From: Wenjunlia vitaminophila DSM 41686
GTDB taxonomy: Bacteria > Actinomycetota > Actinomycetes > Streptomycetales > Streptomycetaceae
Assembly: GCF_000380165.1 (NCBI RefSeq)
Contig: NZ_KB904665.1
Coordinates: 1 to 64,000 of the forward strand
Reading direction: 5' to 3'
Length of the DNA stretch: 64,000 nucleotides
The position numbers and the translations under genes are program-made. Numbering within the stretch: position 1 is the first letter of the stretch; every line of letters begins with the position of its first letter. Of the stretch, positions 17,501-26,074 are shown one piece after another. A model generated the notes under the pieces. The model was not told the DNA's origin, did not search any database, and saw only the letters and a list, made by a program, of their open reading frames with translations.

Positions 17501-17974
17501 CAGGCGACGCGGGAGGCGGCGTACGGGGCGGACCCGGCCGTGCTGCTCAAGGCGCTGGCCCCGCGGGACAGCGAGCAATACCCCCCGCGGGTGCTGCTGG
17601 TCGAGAGCCACCAGGACATCGCGGCGGCGTTCACCGCCACCCTGGAGCGCCGCGGGATGCAGGTGACGCACGCCCCGTCGGACGCTGACGCGGTGCCGGC
17701 GGCCGAGCAGGTGCCGCCGAACCTGGTGGTGATGGACCTGATGTTGATCCGGCGCCGCCGGGCGGGCATCGTGGACTGGCTGCGGGGCAGCGGGCAGCTC
17801 AACCGCACGCCGTTGGTCGTCTACACCTCCGTGGACATCGACCCCAACGAGCTGCCGCGGCTGCGGTCCGGTGAGACCGTGTTGTTCCTCGCCGAACGTT
17901 CCACCAGCACCGATGTCCAACAGCGCATCGTTGACCTGCTCGGGAAGATCGGGACGCGGGCTCCGGGGCGCTGA
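14594..17974 (+). CDS. PAS-PAS, kinase-like, receiver-like giant sensor protein, 1126 aa
   Basis: GTG 14594 follows GGGAGG. Two PAS domains occupy about residues 10-130 and 145-260 (ILDALPDALLLVNCNGTVVNAN; ILRAAAEGVVGVDVEGKVVLVN). A dimerisation-like helix pair follows at about 270-335, but the position of the phosphoacceptor His reads ESSLRGPLNEL instead of SHELRTPL. An ATPase-like segment with a late GQGSAYVVEVPL strand follows. Residues 480-880 are an Ala/Pro/Gly-rich linker. The C-terminus has a pseudo-receiver (RRLLVWPEPDAS) and a receiver-like domain (PRVLLVESHQDI, LVVMDLML) with its Asp kept. Probably a signalling scaffold rather than an autokinase. Similar hybrid proteins occur near tRNA genes in streptomycetes. 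Confidence 0.75.
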   Translation: MSSRPSRGAARLAAILDALPDALLLVNCNGTVVNANAIALETFETPGTALVGRGLLDLLPTFDSKRIPGSMRRADQQFAERTRPTRMVARRTDGVEFPVEVTSANLEDPRTPYAQPDHYTGDELLMLVVRDLTGTLDTEAELARQQRQTEMILRAAAEGVVGVDVEGKVVLVNPSAAQILGYRASDLGGQELHPLIHHSRADGSPLPAEESPLSDTLRSGRKHRVRGVVLWRKDGKAVPVDLTTAPVRDGDQLVGAVMTFTDRTRFDAVNTRNEQLKAVLESSLRGPLNELRQQLTQLAADPAGQLWPEANQILHHLAAGYGRMTTLVDNVLAFQRLESGEEQLDRQPVGLDEVVAAGVEGAIELIGPGRAQYAVHAPPVEVTLDGERMAQALAHLIADTVGVDATGLSGTGDSTVVVAAAQRGEVARIEVRGPHGGGHPVHLPLARSVVDRHGGVLQVHEVPGQGSAYVVEVPLTPGAARGGQKAGPGAGADGQTSGTGTVERPAPAPGPRTSGGPGHEGRPNRPPRQRQAPPDSALALPPAAPGGLTPVAAPALPAVPEQPTGRRRALRGEPRAVAALPGGAGPVPEPSAVVANGAAPVASGAPDTDGAGRGGAGGGTGRRARRALPQAPTPAEQFTVPAQAPGQQVRVRTLGQGVPLAQQAGEGSSGGQDVLVPAPSGSGRRRKLAAPEQRPAPAAEQAQAPRGKAAPAAQRNGARPSAQPGQGDARAIAAAGDGQATGGVHAGSGTHGRAIALGPEPSVAAAPEAGRGSHARPRVNGTGSAEAPVAGPAAGLPAPGGADGDTQGFPAPGGALALATGDDTQGGPGGAVPRAAGAQAANPRGFVERAVVGNGREFTIGAPAEGAEGPEHLDEVTSVAEPEGPDRNHPRRLLVWPEPDASTRQALTERGYHPVIVRSREEVDAQVAEFPAALFVDPLTGPITRTALQSLRTAAVAAEVPVLVTAGLGQATREAAYGADPAVLLKALAPRDSEQYPPRVLLVESHQDIAAAFTATLERRGMQVTHAPSDADAVPAAEQVPPNLVVMDLMLIRRRRAGIVDWLRGSGQLNRTPLVVYTSVDIDPNELPRLRSGETVLFLAERSTSTDVQQRIVDLLGKIGTRAPGR

Positions 17975-18034
17975 CGCCACCGGGCCGGGCCCGGCACGGC
18001 AGCGCCCCCTCCGCCGGTCAGCCCCCTCCTGCGG

Positions 18035-19741
18035 TCAGCCCGCTTCGGCCGGGGAGGGCTCAGGACGGGTCGGCTCGGCCACGGGGGGAGCGAGGCGGCC
18101 GAGGGTGACCACGTCGAGCTCGCCGTTGGCGTGGCTGCGCCTGATCACCTTCTTGTCGAACTTCCCGACGGAGGTCTTGGGCACGGCGTCCACCGCCACC
18201 CACCGCTCGGGGAGCTGCCACCTGGGGAGCCGTTCGGCGAGGAACAGCCGGAGCGCCGCGAAGTCCGGCGCGGCGCCCTCCCTGAGCACCACGGTGGCCA
18301 GCGGTCGCTCTCCCCACCTGTCGTCGGGCACCGCGACCACCGCGGCCTCCACCACGTCCGGGTGGGCCATCAGGAGGTTCTCCAGCTCCACCGAGGAGAT
18401 CCACTCACCGCCGGACTTGATCACGTCCTTCGCCCGGTCGGTCAGGACGAGGTAGCCGTCGGGGCTGATGGTGCCGATGTCCCCGGTGCGCAGCCAACCG
18501 TCGCGGAACTTGTCTTCGGGCCTGCTCGGCTCCCCGTCCCGGCCCCCGTGGTAGGCGGACGCCACCCACGGGCCCCGGACCTCGAGCTCCCCGGCGGCGA
18601 CGCCGTCGTGTGGCATCTCCTCGCCGTCCGGGCCAATCAGTCTCGCCTCCACGCCGGCCGGGAAACGGCCCTGCTTCTCCCGGTACGCCCACTCGGCGTC
18701 CTCGTCGAGACCACCGGGCGGGTGGGAGACGCAGCCCAGGGGGGACATCTCGGTCATGCCCCAGGCGTGCACCACCCGCACCCGGTGCCGTTCCTGGAAC
18801 GCCTGCATGAGCACCGGTGGGCAGGCGGAGCCGCCGATGATGACCTGTGCCATGGAACTGACGTCGCGTGGGTTGGCGTCGATCTCGGCGAGCAGCCCGG
18901 ACCAGATCGACGGAACGGCGCCGGCCACCGTGGGCCGTTCGCTCTCGATCATCTGGGCGAGCGGCGCGGGCTGGAGGAACCGGTCGGGCATCAGCATGGA
19001 GGCGCCGGACATGAACGCCGCGTGGGGCAGGCCCCAGGCGTTGACGTGGAACATCGGCACCACCGGCATCACCGTGTCCTGCCAGCTCAGGCCGAACGAC
19101 TCCCTGGTGTTGACCTGCATCGAGTGCAGGTACACCGAGCGGTGGCTGTAGACGACGCCCTTGGGGTCGCCGGTGGTGCCGGAGGTGTAGCACAGCGCCG
19201 CGGGCCGGCGCTCGTCGAGCTCCGGCCAGTCGTAGCCGGTGGGTCGGCCGGCGATGAGCTCCTCGTAGTCGTGGACGGCGGGACGGCAGCCGTCCAGCAC
19301 CGTTCGGTCACCCGGCCCGACCACCACCACGTGTTCCACGGTGTCGCAGGCCGGGAGCACCGCGGCGAGCAGCGGCAGCAGGGTGCCGTTGACCAGGATG
19401 ACCCGGTCCGGGGCGTGGTTGATGATCCACGAGATCTGGGACGTGGGCAGCCGCAGGTTCAGGGTGTGCAGGACGGCGCCCATCGACGGCACGGCCAGGT
19501 ACGTCTCGAGGTGCTCGGCGTTGTTCCACATCAGGGTGGCGACCACGTCGCCCTCACCGGTCCCCAGCTCCCGCAGGGCGTGCGCGAGTTGGGCGGAGCG
19601 CGCCCCGACGTCGGCGAAGCTCCGCCGGTGCGGCTCGTCCTCGCCGGTCCAGGTGGTGACCCGGGCCCGACCGTGGATCGTCGATCCGTGCCGCAGGATG
19701 CGGCTGACGAGAAGCGGTACGTCCTGCATCGTGCTCTGCAC
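18035..19741 (-). CDS. Long-chain fatty-acid-CoA ligase (FadD-type), 568 aa
   Basis: ATP-dependent acyl-CoA synthetase of the ANL superfamily. Motifs in order: P-loop YTSGTTGDPKGVVYSH, HAWGMTEMSP, GWLRTGDIG, the hinge TDRAKDVIKSGGEWIS and the catalytic Lys in KTSVGKFDKK near the C-terminus. Length is typical. GTG 19741 was chosen because GGAGG lies eight bases upstream. It probably activates medium or long-chain acids for beta-oxidation. It is convergent with the giant sensor protein. Confidence 0.93.
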   Translation of the reverse strand: MQSTMQDVPLLVSRILRHGSTIHGRARVTTWTGEDEPHRRSFADVGARSAQLAHALRELGTGEGDVVATLMWNNAEHLETYLAVPSMGAVLHTLNLRLPTSQISWIINHAPDRVILVNGTLLPLLAAVLPACDTVEHVVVVGPGDRTVLDGCRPAVHDYEELIAGRPTGYDWPELDERRPAALCYTSGTTGDPKGVVYSHRSVYLHSMQVNTRESFGLSWQDTVMPVVPMFHVNAWGLPHAAFMSGASMLMPDRFLQPAPLAQMIESERPTVAGAVPSIWSGLLAEIDANPRDVSSMAQVIIGGSACPPVLMQAFQERHRVRVVHAWGMTEMSPLGCVSHPPGGLDEDAEWAYREKQGRFPAGVEARLIGPDGEEMPHDGVAAGELEVRGPWVASAYHGGRDGEPSRPEDKFRDGWLRTGDIGTISPDGYLVLTDRAKDVIKSGGEWISSVELENLLMAHPDVVEAAVVAVPDDRWGERPLATVVLREGAAPDFAALRLFLAERLPRWQLPERWVAVDAVPKTSVGKFDKKVIRRSHANGELDVVTLGRLAPPVAEPTRPEPSPAEAG

Positions 19742-19958
19742 CGGCGGTTCCTCCCCGATCTACGGACGGGCGTGGTGCGGTGATTCTCGATGCAGACCGT
19801 GTGGTACCGCTAGCCCTCCGCAGGCTCCGACGAACACCACGGGTCGGGCTTCGAGACTGGGTGAATCCACACTCTTACCGTGTCTGTCCCTGAGCCGTGG
19901 CGTACCGGAGCTATACGGCGAATGAGTTTTGGGTCGACCGCGTTTCCACTTCCGCCGC

Positions 19959-20615
19959 TCAGCAGGCCGGACGTCGGGCCTGGGGCAGTGGGGCCCGCAC
20001 CGCGGGACGCTGCCGGTCGGGGAGGCGTCCCACGTCCGGACGGCCGCTCCCGACGCCGGCGCGGGCGCCGACGCGGGCGCCGACGCGGAGCGTGGGGTCA
20101 CAGCGCATCTTGGCCAACGCGCGGGACACCGCGCTCTTCACCGTGCCCACGGTGGTGCCCATCACCTCGGCGGTCTGGGACTCGCTGAGGTCCTCGTAGT
20201 AGCGCAGCACCACCATGGCCTGCTGACGCGGCGGGAGGCGGCGGACGGCGCGCCACACCACGTCCCGCAGCGCCTGCTGGTCGGCGGGGTCGGGCGCCGG
20301 GTTGGGCAGTTCGGGCAGTTCGTCGGTGGCGTACTCGTCCACCCGGCGGCGGCGCCACTCCGAGGTGCGGGTGTTCACCAGGACCCGGCGCACGTACCCC
20401 TCGACGGCCTGCTTGTCGTCGATGCGGTCCCACGCCTGGTACGTCTTGGCCAGGGCGGTCTGCAAAAGGTCCTCGGCGTCGGCCGGGTTCGGGGTGAGCG
20501 AACGCGCCGCGCGCAACAGCACCGTTCCCCTCGCCTGCACGTACTCGCTGAACGCGGCGGTCTCCGCGACCGGGGAGGAGGTCGGGGAGGCGCTGGCGCG
20601 GGGAGCGGTCTGCAT
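19959..20615 (-). CDS. SigE-family ECF sigma factor, 218 aa
   Basis: Region 2: FSEYVQARGTVLLRAARSLTPNPADAEDLLQTALAKTYQAWDRI; region 4: LPPRQQAMVVLRYYEDLSESQTAEVMGTTVGTVKSAVSRAL. The order and wording are those of the SigE-like actinomycete ECF subfamily. A 35-residue Arg/Ala/Gly-rich tail follows and looks poorly structured. ATG 20615 or GTG 20624 may start it; neither has an ideal ribosome site. No anti-sigma gene is adjacent. Confidence 0.88.
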   Translation of the reverse strand: MQTAPRASASPTSSPVAETAAFSEYVQARGTVLLRAARSLTPNPADAEDLLQTALAKTYQAWDRIDDKQAVEGYVRRVLVNTRTSEWRRRRVDEYATDELPELPNPAPDPADQQALRDVVWRAVRRLPPRQQAMVVLRYYEDLSESQTAEVMGTTVGTVKSAVSRALAKMRCDPTLRVGARVGARAGVGSGRPDVGRLPDRQRPAVRAPLPQARRPAC

Positions 20616-20761
20616 GCACCTCACGGTAGGACGGCTGTCCGGCGGAGTGGATCGGCCAAAGGTCGCGGCCGGTGGTCCCCCTCAGGTCGTAGCCCGTGGT
20701 GATGACCCACATCCCGGGGGAGGAGGGCGGCCGGCGGGGCCCTCGCACCACCCCTAGGGGT

Positions 20762-21598
20762 TCAACTCCCGACCACGGCCACCGGGGCGTCCACCATGTT
20801 GCGGTCGATGAGGAGCGTGTGGCCGCCGTGGGTCTCCCGGATGTCGCCCGCGTACTGGTGAATCCTGCGGTGCGGGTGCCACTCGTCGGGTCGCAGCAGC
20901 GGCTCGTCCAGGGTCCGTTCGCCGTTCCACCGGGCGAACCACACCACGTCCGGCAGGTCCCCCTGCCCCTGGCGTCGGGCGGCGGCCAGGCTCCTGATGC
21001 CGGAGTCGGCGCTGCTGTAGAACCCGGACAGGTAGCCGGCCGCGTGCACGCTCCTGGTCCACTGCCTGGTGAACTCCAGCACCGTGTGCACGCACTCGCT
21101 GTCCGTGGAGTCGTAGTGCTCCATGTCCAGGTAGAGGGGGCTGCCCTGGGCGATGCCCAGGGCGCGGGCCTTGCGCACCGCGTCCGCGGCCTCGTGCCTG
21201 GCCTGTGCCCGCGGGTCCTCGCTGTCGATCAGGTACTCCTGCTTGGTGTCCGCGGTGACGCAGGGCGGCTGGGAACCCACGTACAGCGGTAGCAGCCCCC
21301 AGCCGGCACGGTCCGCACCGGCCACCCAGGACCGGTCGAGCCGGGGTTGGGCACAGGCCCGGGCGTGTCCGCCGACGTAGATGCCCAGGGCGCGGTAGTG
21401 GGTGGTGTCGTACCAGGCGGCCAACGTGTCGAGGGCCGGGGCGGTGCAGGTGTCCAACGCCCAACCGCGGAACACCCGGGGCCCGGCCGGAGCCGTGGAA
21501 GGACCGGTCGTGTCCGCCGGGGCCGCGGTGGCCAGCGGACCGGCGGTCAGCGCCAGCACCACCGCAAGGTTCGCCGTCAGTCGCCGCAATACACGCAT
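20762..21598 (-). CDS. Secreted DUF1906 (Rv2525c-like glycoside-hydrolase-fold) protein, 278 aa
   Basis: Residues 1-28 are a Sec signal peptide (MRVLRRLTANLAVVLALTAG, then A-x-A). The mature part follows the Rv2525c/DUF1906 barrel: RGWALDTCTAPALDTLAAW, LGIYVGGHARACAQ, a strand with LLPLYVGSQPPC, PLYLDMEHYDS (candidate acidic residues on the barrel) and HQYAGDIRETHGGHTLLIDRNMVD at the end. The family is thought to act on or bind cell-wall glycans, but no activity is settled. It is followed at a distance by the SigE-like ECF gene on the same strand. Confidence 0.85.
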   Translation of the reverse strand: MRVLRRLTANLAVVLALTAGPLATAAPADTTGPSTAPAGPRVFRGWALDTCTAPALDTLAAWYDTTHYRALGIYVGGHARACAQPRLDRSWVAGADRAGWGLLPLYVGSQPPCVTADTKQEYLIDSEDPRAQARHEAADAVRKARALGIAQGSPLYLDMEHYDSTDSECVHTVLEFTRQWTRSVHAAGYLSGFYSSADSGIRSLAAARRQGQGDLPDVVWFARWNGERTLDEPLLRPDEWHPHRRIHQYAGDIRETHGGHTLLIDRNMVDAPVAVVGS

Positions 21599-21751
21599 AA
21601 CCGGACAGTAATCATCTCGGTTCCACGGTCCCGGGCGACGCGCCGGAGCCCGCCGAGGACCCCTCCGCCGGCGCAGCGGGCCCCGGGCCCGGACGCCCCG
21701 GGCGGACGGCGCGCACCCGCGGCGGACGGGCGCCCGCTCGGGAAGGCCCCG

Positions 21752-22675
21752 TCAGGGCAGGTCCTCCGGGCGCGGGTAGGCGCTCTGCGCGCCGAGGCCG
21801 CGCACCGCGGCGGCGCCCACCCGCACCGCCCACTGGACGGCCGCGACCAGGTCCGGGTCCTGGGAGAGCCGCCAGGCCAGCGCCCCGGTGAAGGCGTCAC
21901 CCGCACCGGTGGTGTCCACCGCCTCCACGGGGACGCCCGGGACGTGCCTGGTCCCGCCCGCGCGTTGCGCCACCACGGCGCCCCTGGCGCCCAGGGTCAC
22001 CACCGCGGACCGGACGCCCGTGCGCAACAGCCCGTCAGCGAGCGGGGCGGGGTCATCGGCGGACGCGGCGCCCAGCAGCATCCTCGCCTCGTGTTCGTTC
22101 ACCACCAGCGGATCGCACCGGGGCAGCACCGGGCCGGCGAAGTCGGGGTCGAGCAACGGGTCCGGCGGCGAGGGGTTCAGCACGAACCGCATCCCCTGTT
22201 CCTCGGCGACGGCGGCGGCGGCCACCACCGCGGCCCTGGGGATCTCCAGTTGCGCGGACACCACCCGCGCCCAGCCGGAGGCCCCGCGCACCGCGTCCTT
22301 CACGTCGGCGTCGGTGACCCGCGCGTTGGCGCCCGGCGACACCACGATCGAGTTCTCCCCGGTGGAGCCCACGGCGATCAGCGCCACCCCGGTGGGGGCG
22401 TCGTCGCGCAGCACCGTGGAGGTGTCCACGCCTTCCCGGACCAGGCTCCCGACCAGGAGGTCCCCGTGGGCGTCGGTGCCGATCCGGCCGACCAACCCCA
22501 CCCGGGCGCCCAGCCGGGCGGCGGCAACCGCCTGGTTGGCGCCCTTGCCGCCGGGGTGTACCCGCAGGTCCGAACCGAGGACCGTCTCACCGGGGGCGGG
22601 GTGGCGGTCCACCTGCACCACGAGGTCGGCGTTGGCCGACCCCACCACCAGCACACCTGTCGTCACGGGGTCCAC
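21752..22675 (-). CDS. rbsK: Ribokinase (PfkB family), 307 aa
   Basis: Phosphorylates D-ribose at O5 with ATP. Motifs: substrate-site VVGSANADLVVQVD, GGKGANQAVAAARLGA (first PfkB signature), VNEHEA, and the second signature VDTTGAGDAFTGALAW with the catalytic Asp. Length is typical. GTG 22675 was chosen for GGAGG seven bases upstream. No rbs transporter genes lie next to it, so the sugar source is not indicated. Confidence 0.9.
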   Translation of the reverse strand: MDPVTTGVLVVGSANADLVVQVDRHPAPGETVLGSDLRVHPGGKGANQAVAAARLGARVGLVGRIGTDAHGDLLVGSLVREGVDTSTVLRDDAPTGVALIAVGSTGENSIVVSPGANARVTDADVKDAVRGASGWARVVSAQLEIPRAAVVAAAAVAEEQGMRFVLNPSPPDPLLDPDFAGPVLPRCDPLVVNEHEARMLLGAASADDPAPLADGLLRTGVRSAVVTLGARGAVVAQRAGGTRHVPGVPVEAVDTTGAGDAFTGALAWRLSQDPDLVAAVQWAVRVGAAAVRGLGAQSAYPRPEDLP

Positions 22676-22705
22676 CGCGTGCCCTCCTCGTCAGCCCAGG
22701 GCCGG

Positions 22706-24745
22706 TCAGCCCGCATTGGAGTACTTGCCCCTGCTGAGTTGTTCCAGCCGGCGCCGCACGGCGCGCAGGGCGCCTCCGGTCGCGTCGGGGACGGCGAGCC
22801 GCAACGCCACCAGTTGCGGGCCGATCCGCAGCGCCGCCGCCACGTCGTCCACCCGCTGCCACACGTGGTGCGCGTTGTTGACCGCGTTCACGGCGTCGGG
22901 GTGGTCGGCGCTCTGCCAGGTGAGTCGTCCCTGGGCCGCGGTGATCCACCGCTCGGCGGCGCGCACCAGCTCCCCCGACTCGTAGGCGATCTGGGCCTGG
23001 GCCTCGATGACGTACACCAGCTCCATCGAGTCGGGACCGTAGGTCCGCAGGGCGTACTGCTCCCACCCGGCGGCGAGCGCCGCGGCCTCGCTGAACCGCC
23101 TGGCCCGCAGGGCCTGCCCGATGGCGGCGCGCGGGTCGTGCGCCGGCTGCGGGGGGACCGCCGGCGGGGCGGCGGGGGGCCGGGGGGCGCGCTCGCTCGG
23201 GGCGGGCGGCGCATCGGGCTCGGCCAGGGCGGGCGCCGGGGCCGAGGGCACCGGGGGCGAGGGCGGTGCGGCGACGGCGGGCGGAGCCGGGGGCATGGGA
23301 GGAAGCGGTGGGAGGGAGGCGTGCGGGGGGCCGGCGGGCGCGAAGCCGGGGGGCAGGGCGGTCGGGTGCCGGGGGGTGGGCTCGGGAGCGGGGGGCGGGG
23401 ACTGCTGCGGGGCCGGTTCGACGTCACGGACCGATTCGGCGTCGGTCAGCGGTGCGCCGGGGAACGCGGTGTCGGCGGGCCGAGCGGGGAGGGGCTCCGG
23501 GTCGGCGGGAGCGGGATCGGACGCGGCCGTTCCCGTGTGGTCCGCGGTCACGGGGGAGAAGTCGCCGTGCTCTGGGGTCGAGGTGTCGGACATAGCTGGT
23601 CCCCCGTCAGTTGGGTAGTGGTGGTGCGGGTCTCCCGGCTCCGGGTCCGTGGTGGACCCACCGTGGGTGAGTGGTTCGTCCGAATACGGTCCCGGGGTGG
23701 GATCGTCGCGCAGCGTCGGAAGATCGTCCAGGTCCAGGCCGTCGCCCGGGTCCAGGCCCGGGCTCAGGTCCGGGTTCGGGCCCGCGTCCGTCGGCAGGCC
23801 CCCTCCCGGGGACGCTCCCGGGACCGGACCACCGTCGGCGTCCTGACCGACACCGCCGTGCGGCCACCAGTCAAGCTCAGAACCAGCCAGGTGTGACGTG
23901 GGACGGGGTGGGCCAACCGGGGCGGGCCGTACCCACGGGCCCCCGAAGAGGTCCGACGCGGGCGCGGAGGACCACGCCGGTGCGGTGGCGGTGGCCGACG
24001 CCCCAGGCTCCCCCGGCCCCTGCGCGAGGGTCCCCGCGGGCGCCGCCGGGACCCCGCCCGGCGACGGGGTGGGCGTGCCCGGGGTGCCGGTCCCTGGTTC
24101 CAGCAGCAGCACCGTGGAGGTGCCGAGGCCGGTCCGCCCGGCGGCGTGCAGGTCGGCGAGCGGGGGCCGGGTCCCGCGTTCCCTGAGCATCGCGGCGAGG
24201 GCCCCGGTGTAGCCGGGGGCGTCGCCCTCCCCCCGGCCCCCGGGCGGGACCACGGCACCCCAGACCGGCAGGTCGTGCGCGAGCTCCACCGGATCGATGC
24301 GGGACCACGCCTCCTTGTCCGCGACCAGGTCGGCGATGACCGTGGTGCTGCCGGGCCTGCGTCCGCGCAGTTCGTTCGAGAGCCACTCCCAGGGGAAGGC
24401 CGTGTACCGCACCGTCAGGGCGGACGTCTGCGCCAACGCCAGGTGGGGGCGCCGCTGTTTGCGGTCCACGGTGAGCCGCCCGGCGACGTACACCAGCAGC
24501 GGGCCGGGTGTGCCCGCGGCGGTCCGCACATGGGTGAGCAGGGCCTGCGGCTGGGCCGGGTCCACCACCCGTATCACGTCCACCGGGGCGCTGGTGCCCA
24601 CCAGCAGCGAGGGAGGCACGGCGGCCAGTCCCGCCAGGGACTCCGTCCGTTCGGGGGTCCTCTTCCGCCGACCCGGCGGCATCACGGATATCAGCAGCGC
24701 GCAACCGCGTCCGCCGCCTTCTCCCGTCACCCTGCTCATCCCCAT
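22706..24745 (-). CDS. Pro-rich protein with degenerate caspase-like N-terminus and helical C-terminus, 679 aa
   Basis: I cannot assign this to a named family. Residues 1-200 show alternating strands in caspase order: GPLLVYVAGR where an active enzyme has a G-H-G strand, then TTVIADLVADKEAW where D-x-C would be; neither His nor Cys is there. Residues about 210-560 are a Pro/Gly/Asp-rich linker. The last 120 residues are helix pairs with a TPR-like look (IGQALRARRFSEAAALAAGWEQYAL; ELVYVIEAQAQIAYESGELVRAAERWI). The start is ATG 24745 or 24739. It is divergent from the active caspase-like gene with 81 bases between them, so it probably belongs to the same system as regulator or adaptor. Confidence 0.55.
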   Translation of the reverse strand: MGMSRVTGEGGGRGCALLISVMPPGRRKRTPERTESLAGLAAVPPSLLVGTSAPVDVIRVVDPAQPQALLTHVRTAAGTPGPLLVYVAGRLTVDRKQRRPHLALAQTSALTVRYTAFPWEWLSNELRGRRPGSTTVIADLVADKEAWSRIDPVELAHDLPVWGAVVPPGGRGEGDAPGYTGALAAMLRERGTRPPLADLHAAGRTGLGTSTVLLLEPGTGTPGTPTPSPGGVPAAPAGTLAQGPGEPGASATATAPAWSSAPASDLFGGPWVRPAPVGPPRPTSHLAGSELDWWPHGGVGQDADGGPVPGASPGGGLPTDAGPNPDLSPGLDPGDGLDLDDLPTLRDDPTPGPYSDEPLTHGGSTTDPEPGDPHHHYPTDGGPAMSDTSTPEHGDFSPVTADHTGTAASDPAPADPEPLPARPADTAFPGAPLTDAESVRDVEPAPQQSPPPAPEPTPRHPTALPPGFAPAGPPHASLPPLPPMPPAPPAVAAPPSPPVPSAPAPALAEPDAPPAPSERAPRPPAAPPAVPPQPAHDPRAAIGQALRARRFSEAAALAAGWEQYALRTYGPDSMELVYVIEAQAQIAYESGELVRAAERWITAAQGRLTWQSADHPDAVNAVNNAHHVWQRVDDVAAALRIGPQLVALRLAVPDATGGALRAVRRRLEQLSRGKYSNAG

Positions 24746-24826
24746 AAGCAGCACGGTATCCGCTGGTGGGGTCGGCCGCCGGACTACCGTGGTTGACGCG
24801 CCACCGTGGGAGACAGGGGGAAACGG

Positions 24827-25948
24827 ATGTCCACAGACCCGTCGCGCACCAGGGCCCTGGTGGTGGGTGTCGAGAGCTACGGGGGCGAGCCCGGCTGGCA
24901 GCTCGACGGCCCGGTCAACGACGCCCTGACCTGGGCACGTTGGCTGCTCACCGCGGGAGTCCCGCCAGACCGGGTCACCCTGCTGCTCTCCCCGCTGGAA
25001 CGCAACACCCGGCACGCCGAACGCGCGCCGGTGGCGCACCGGCCCGCGGACCGGGAGACCGTCCACCAGGCACTGTTCCGCGAACTGCCGGCCGCGGGAG
25101 GAGACCTGCTGTTCGTGGCCTGGTGCGGGCACGGCCTGGTGAGCTCGGACCGCCGCCACCGGCTCCTGTACGCGGACGCCGCGCCGGACGACGTGCGGGC
25201 CCTGGACCTGGACGCCGCCCTGACCGCCTACCGCTCGGCGCTGGTGCCGGGGTTCCCCGAGCAGGTGTGGCTGGCCGACGCGTGCGCGGTGGACGCCGAC
25301 CCGGGGGCCCTGCGCCCGGACCCGGTCCCCGCGGGGCGGGCCACCCCGCGGCCCGGGCAGTGCGCGGCGTTCGCCTGCGCCCCCGACGGTTCGCCGCGCA
25401 ACGGGGTGGTCACCCGCCAGGGAGCACTGACCGCGCAGGCGCTGAGCCTGCTCACCTGGCCACCGGACACCGATCGGCTGCTCACCGCGCTCGGGGAGCG
25501 CCTGTCCCCCGGGGCCCCGGGGGACCCGCGGCCCCGCGGTTACTTCTGGCGCCACGGGCCGAGCCGCCCGGCGCCGCCCGTGGCCACCGTCCCGCCCCCA
25601 CCGCAACCAGGACCACCGCCCCGCCGCTCCCCTCGCCCCGGGCTGAACCAGCGCAGACGACTGCTCGAGGCGCTCGAGGCGGTGCCCGCGGTCGCCGAAC
25701 CGGCGTCCCGCGAGGTGGTGCTCCAGCAGCTCCCCCGGTCCATCCGCGGCAGCCTGCCGAGGTCCAACGTCACCCGGCTCGACCTGCTGGGCCTGCTCGA
25801 CACCTGTCTCGCGTTCCCCGACGGCCTAGTGCACCTCTGGACGGCGATCGGCATGGTGGACCCCGGCACATCCGCGTTCCGCGCGTTGCGTGAGGTGCTC
25901 GGGGAGTTTCCCAGTTTCGCCCCGGAGCAGGTCGATGACCTCGAATAA
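24827..25948 (+). CDS. Caspase-like protease with C-terminal effector-associated domain, 373 aa
   Basis: Residues 1-200 are a caspase/peptidase C14 domain: RTRALVVGVESYGG (strand 1), LDGPVNDALTWARWL, then the catalytic His in CGHG (His102) and catalytic Cys in LADAC (Cys153). Residues about 272-373 form a helical domain (RRRLLEALEAVPAVAEPASREVV to LLGLLDTCLAFPDGLVHLWTA) that matches the effector-associated domain 2 (EAD2) pattern used in NTP-dependent conflict systems for homotypic docking. ATG 24827 has the site GGGGGAAACGG. It heads a plus-strand set with the peptide and HExxH genes. Inferred role: suicide effector protease. Confidence 0.82.
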   Translation: MSTDPSRTRALVVGVESYGGEPGWQLDGPVNDALTWARWLLTAGVPPDRVTLLLSPLERNTRHAERAPVAHRPADRETVHQALFRELPAAGGDLLFVAWCGHGLVSSDRRHRLLYADAAPDDVRALDLDAALTAYRSALVPGFPEQVWLADACAVDADPGALRPDPVPAGRATPRPGQCAAFACAPDGSPRNGVVTRQGALTAQALSLLTWPPDTDRLLTALGERLSPGAPGDPRPRGYFWRHGPSRPAPPVATVPPPPQPGPPPRRSPRPGLNQRRRLLEALEAVPAVAEPASREVVLQQLPRSIRGSLPRSNVTRLDLLGLLDTCLAFPDGLVHLWTAIGMVDPGTSAFRALREVLGEFPSFAPEQVDDLE

Positions 25949-26074
25949 CGCGGTCCGACCGGAGGAATGCATGGACAAGGATGTCCGAGACGCAGGGTTT
26001 CCGGCCTGATGGCGGAAGGACATCATGGAAGAGCGGGTCGGTGACGACCCGCATGCTGGGAGGGCAGCGGCACG

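Noticed and set aside
22706-25606. Open minus-strand frame extending 861 bases upstream of 24745
   Set aside because: The extension lies antisense over the clearly coding caspase-like gene; ATG 24745 begins the protein-like part.
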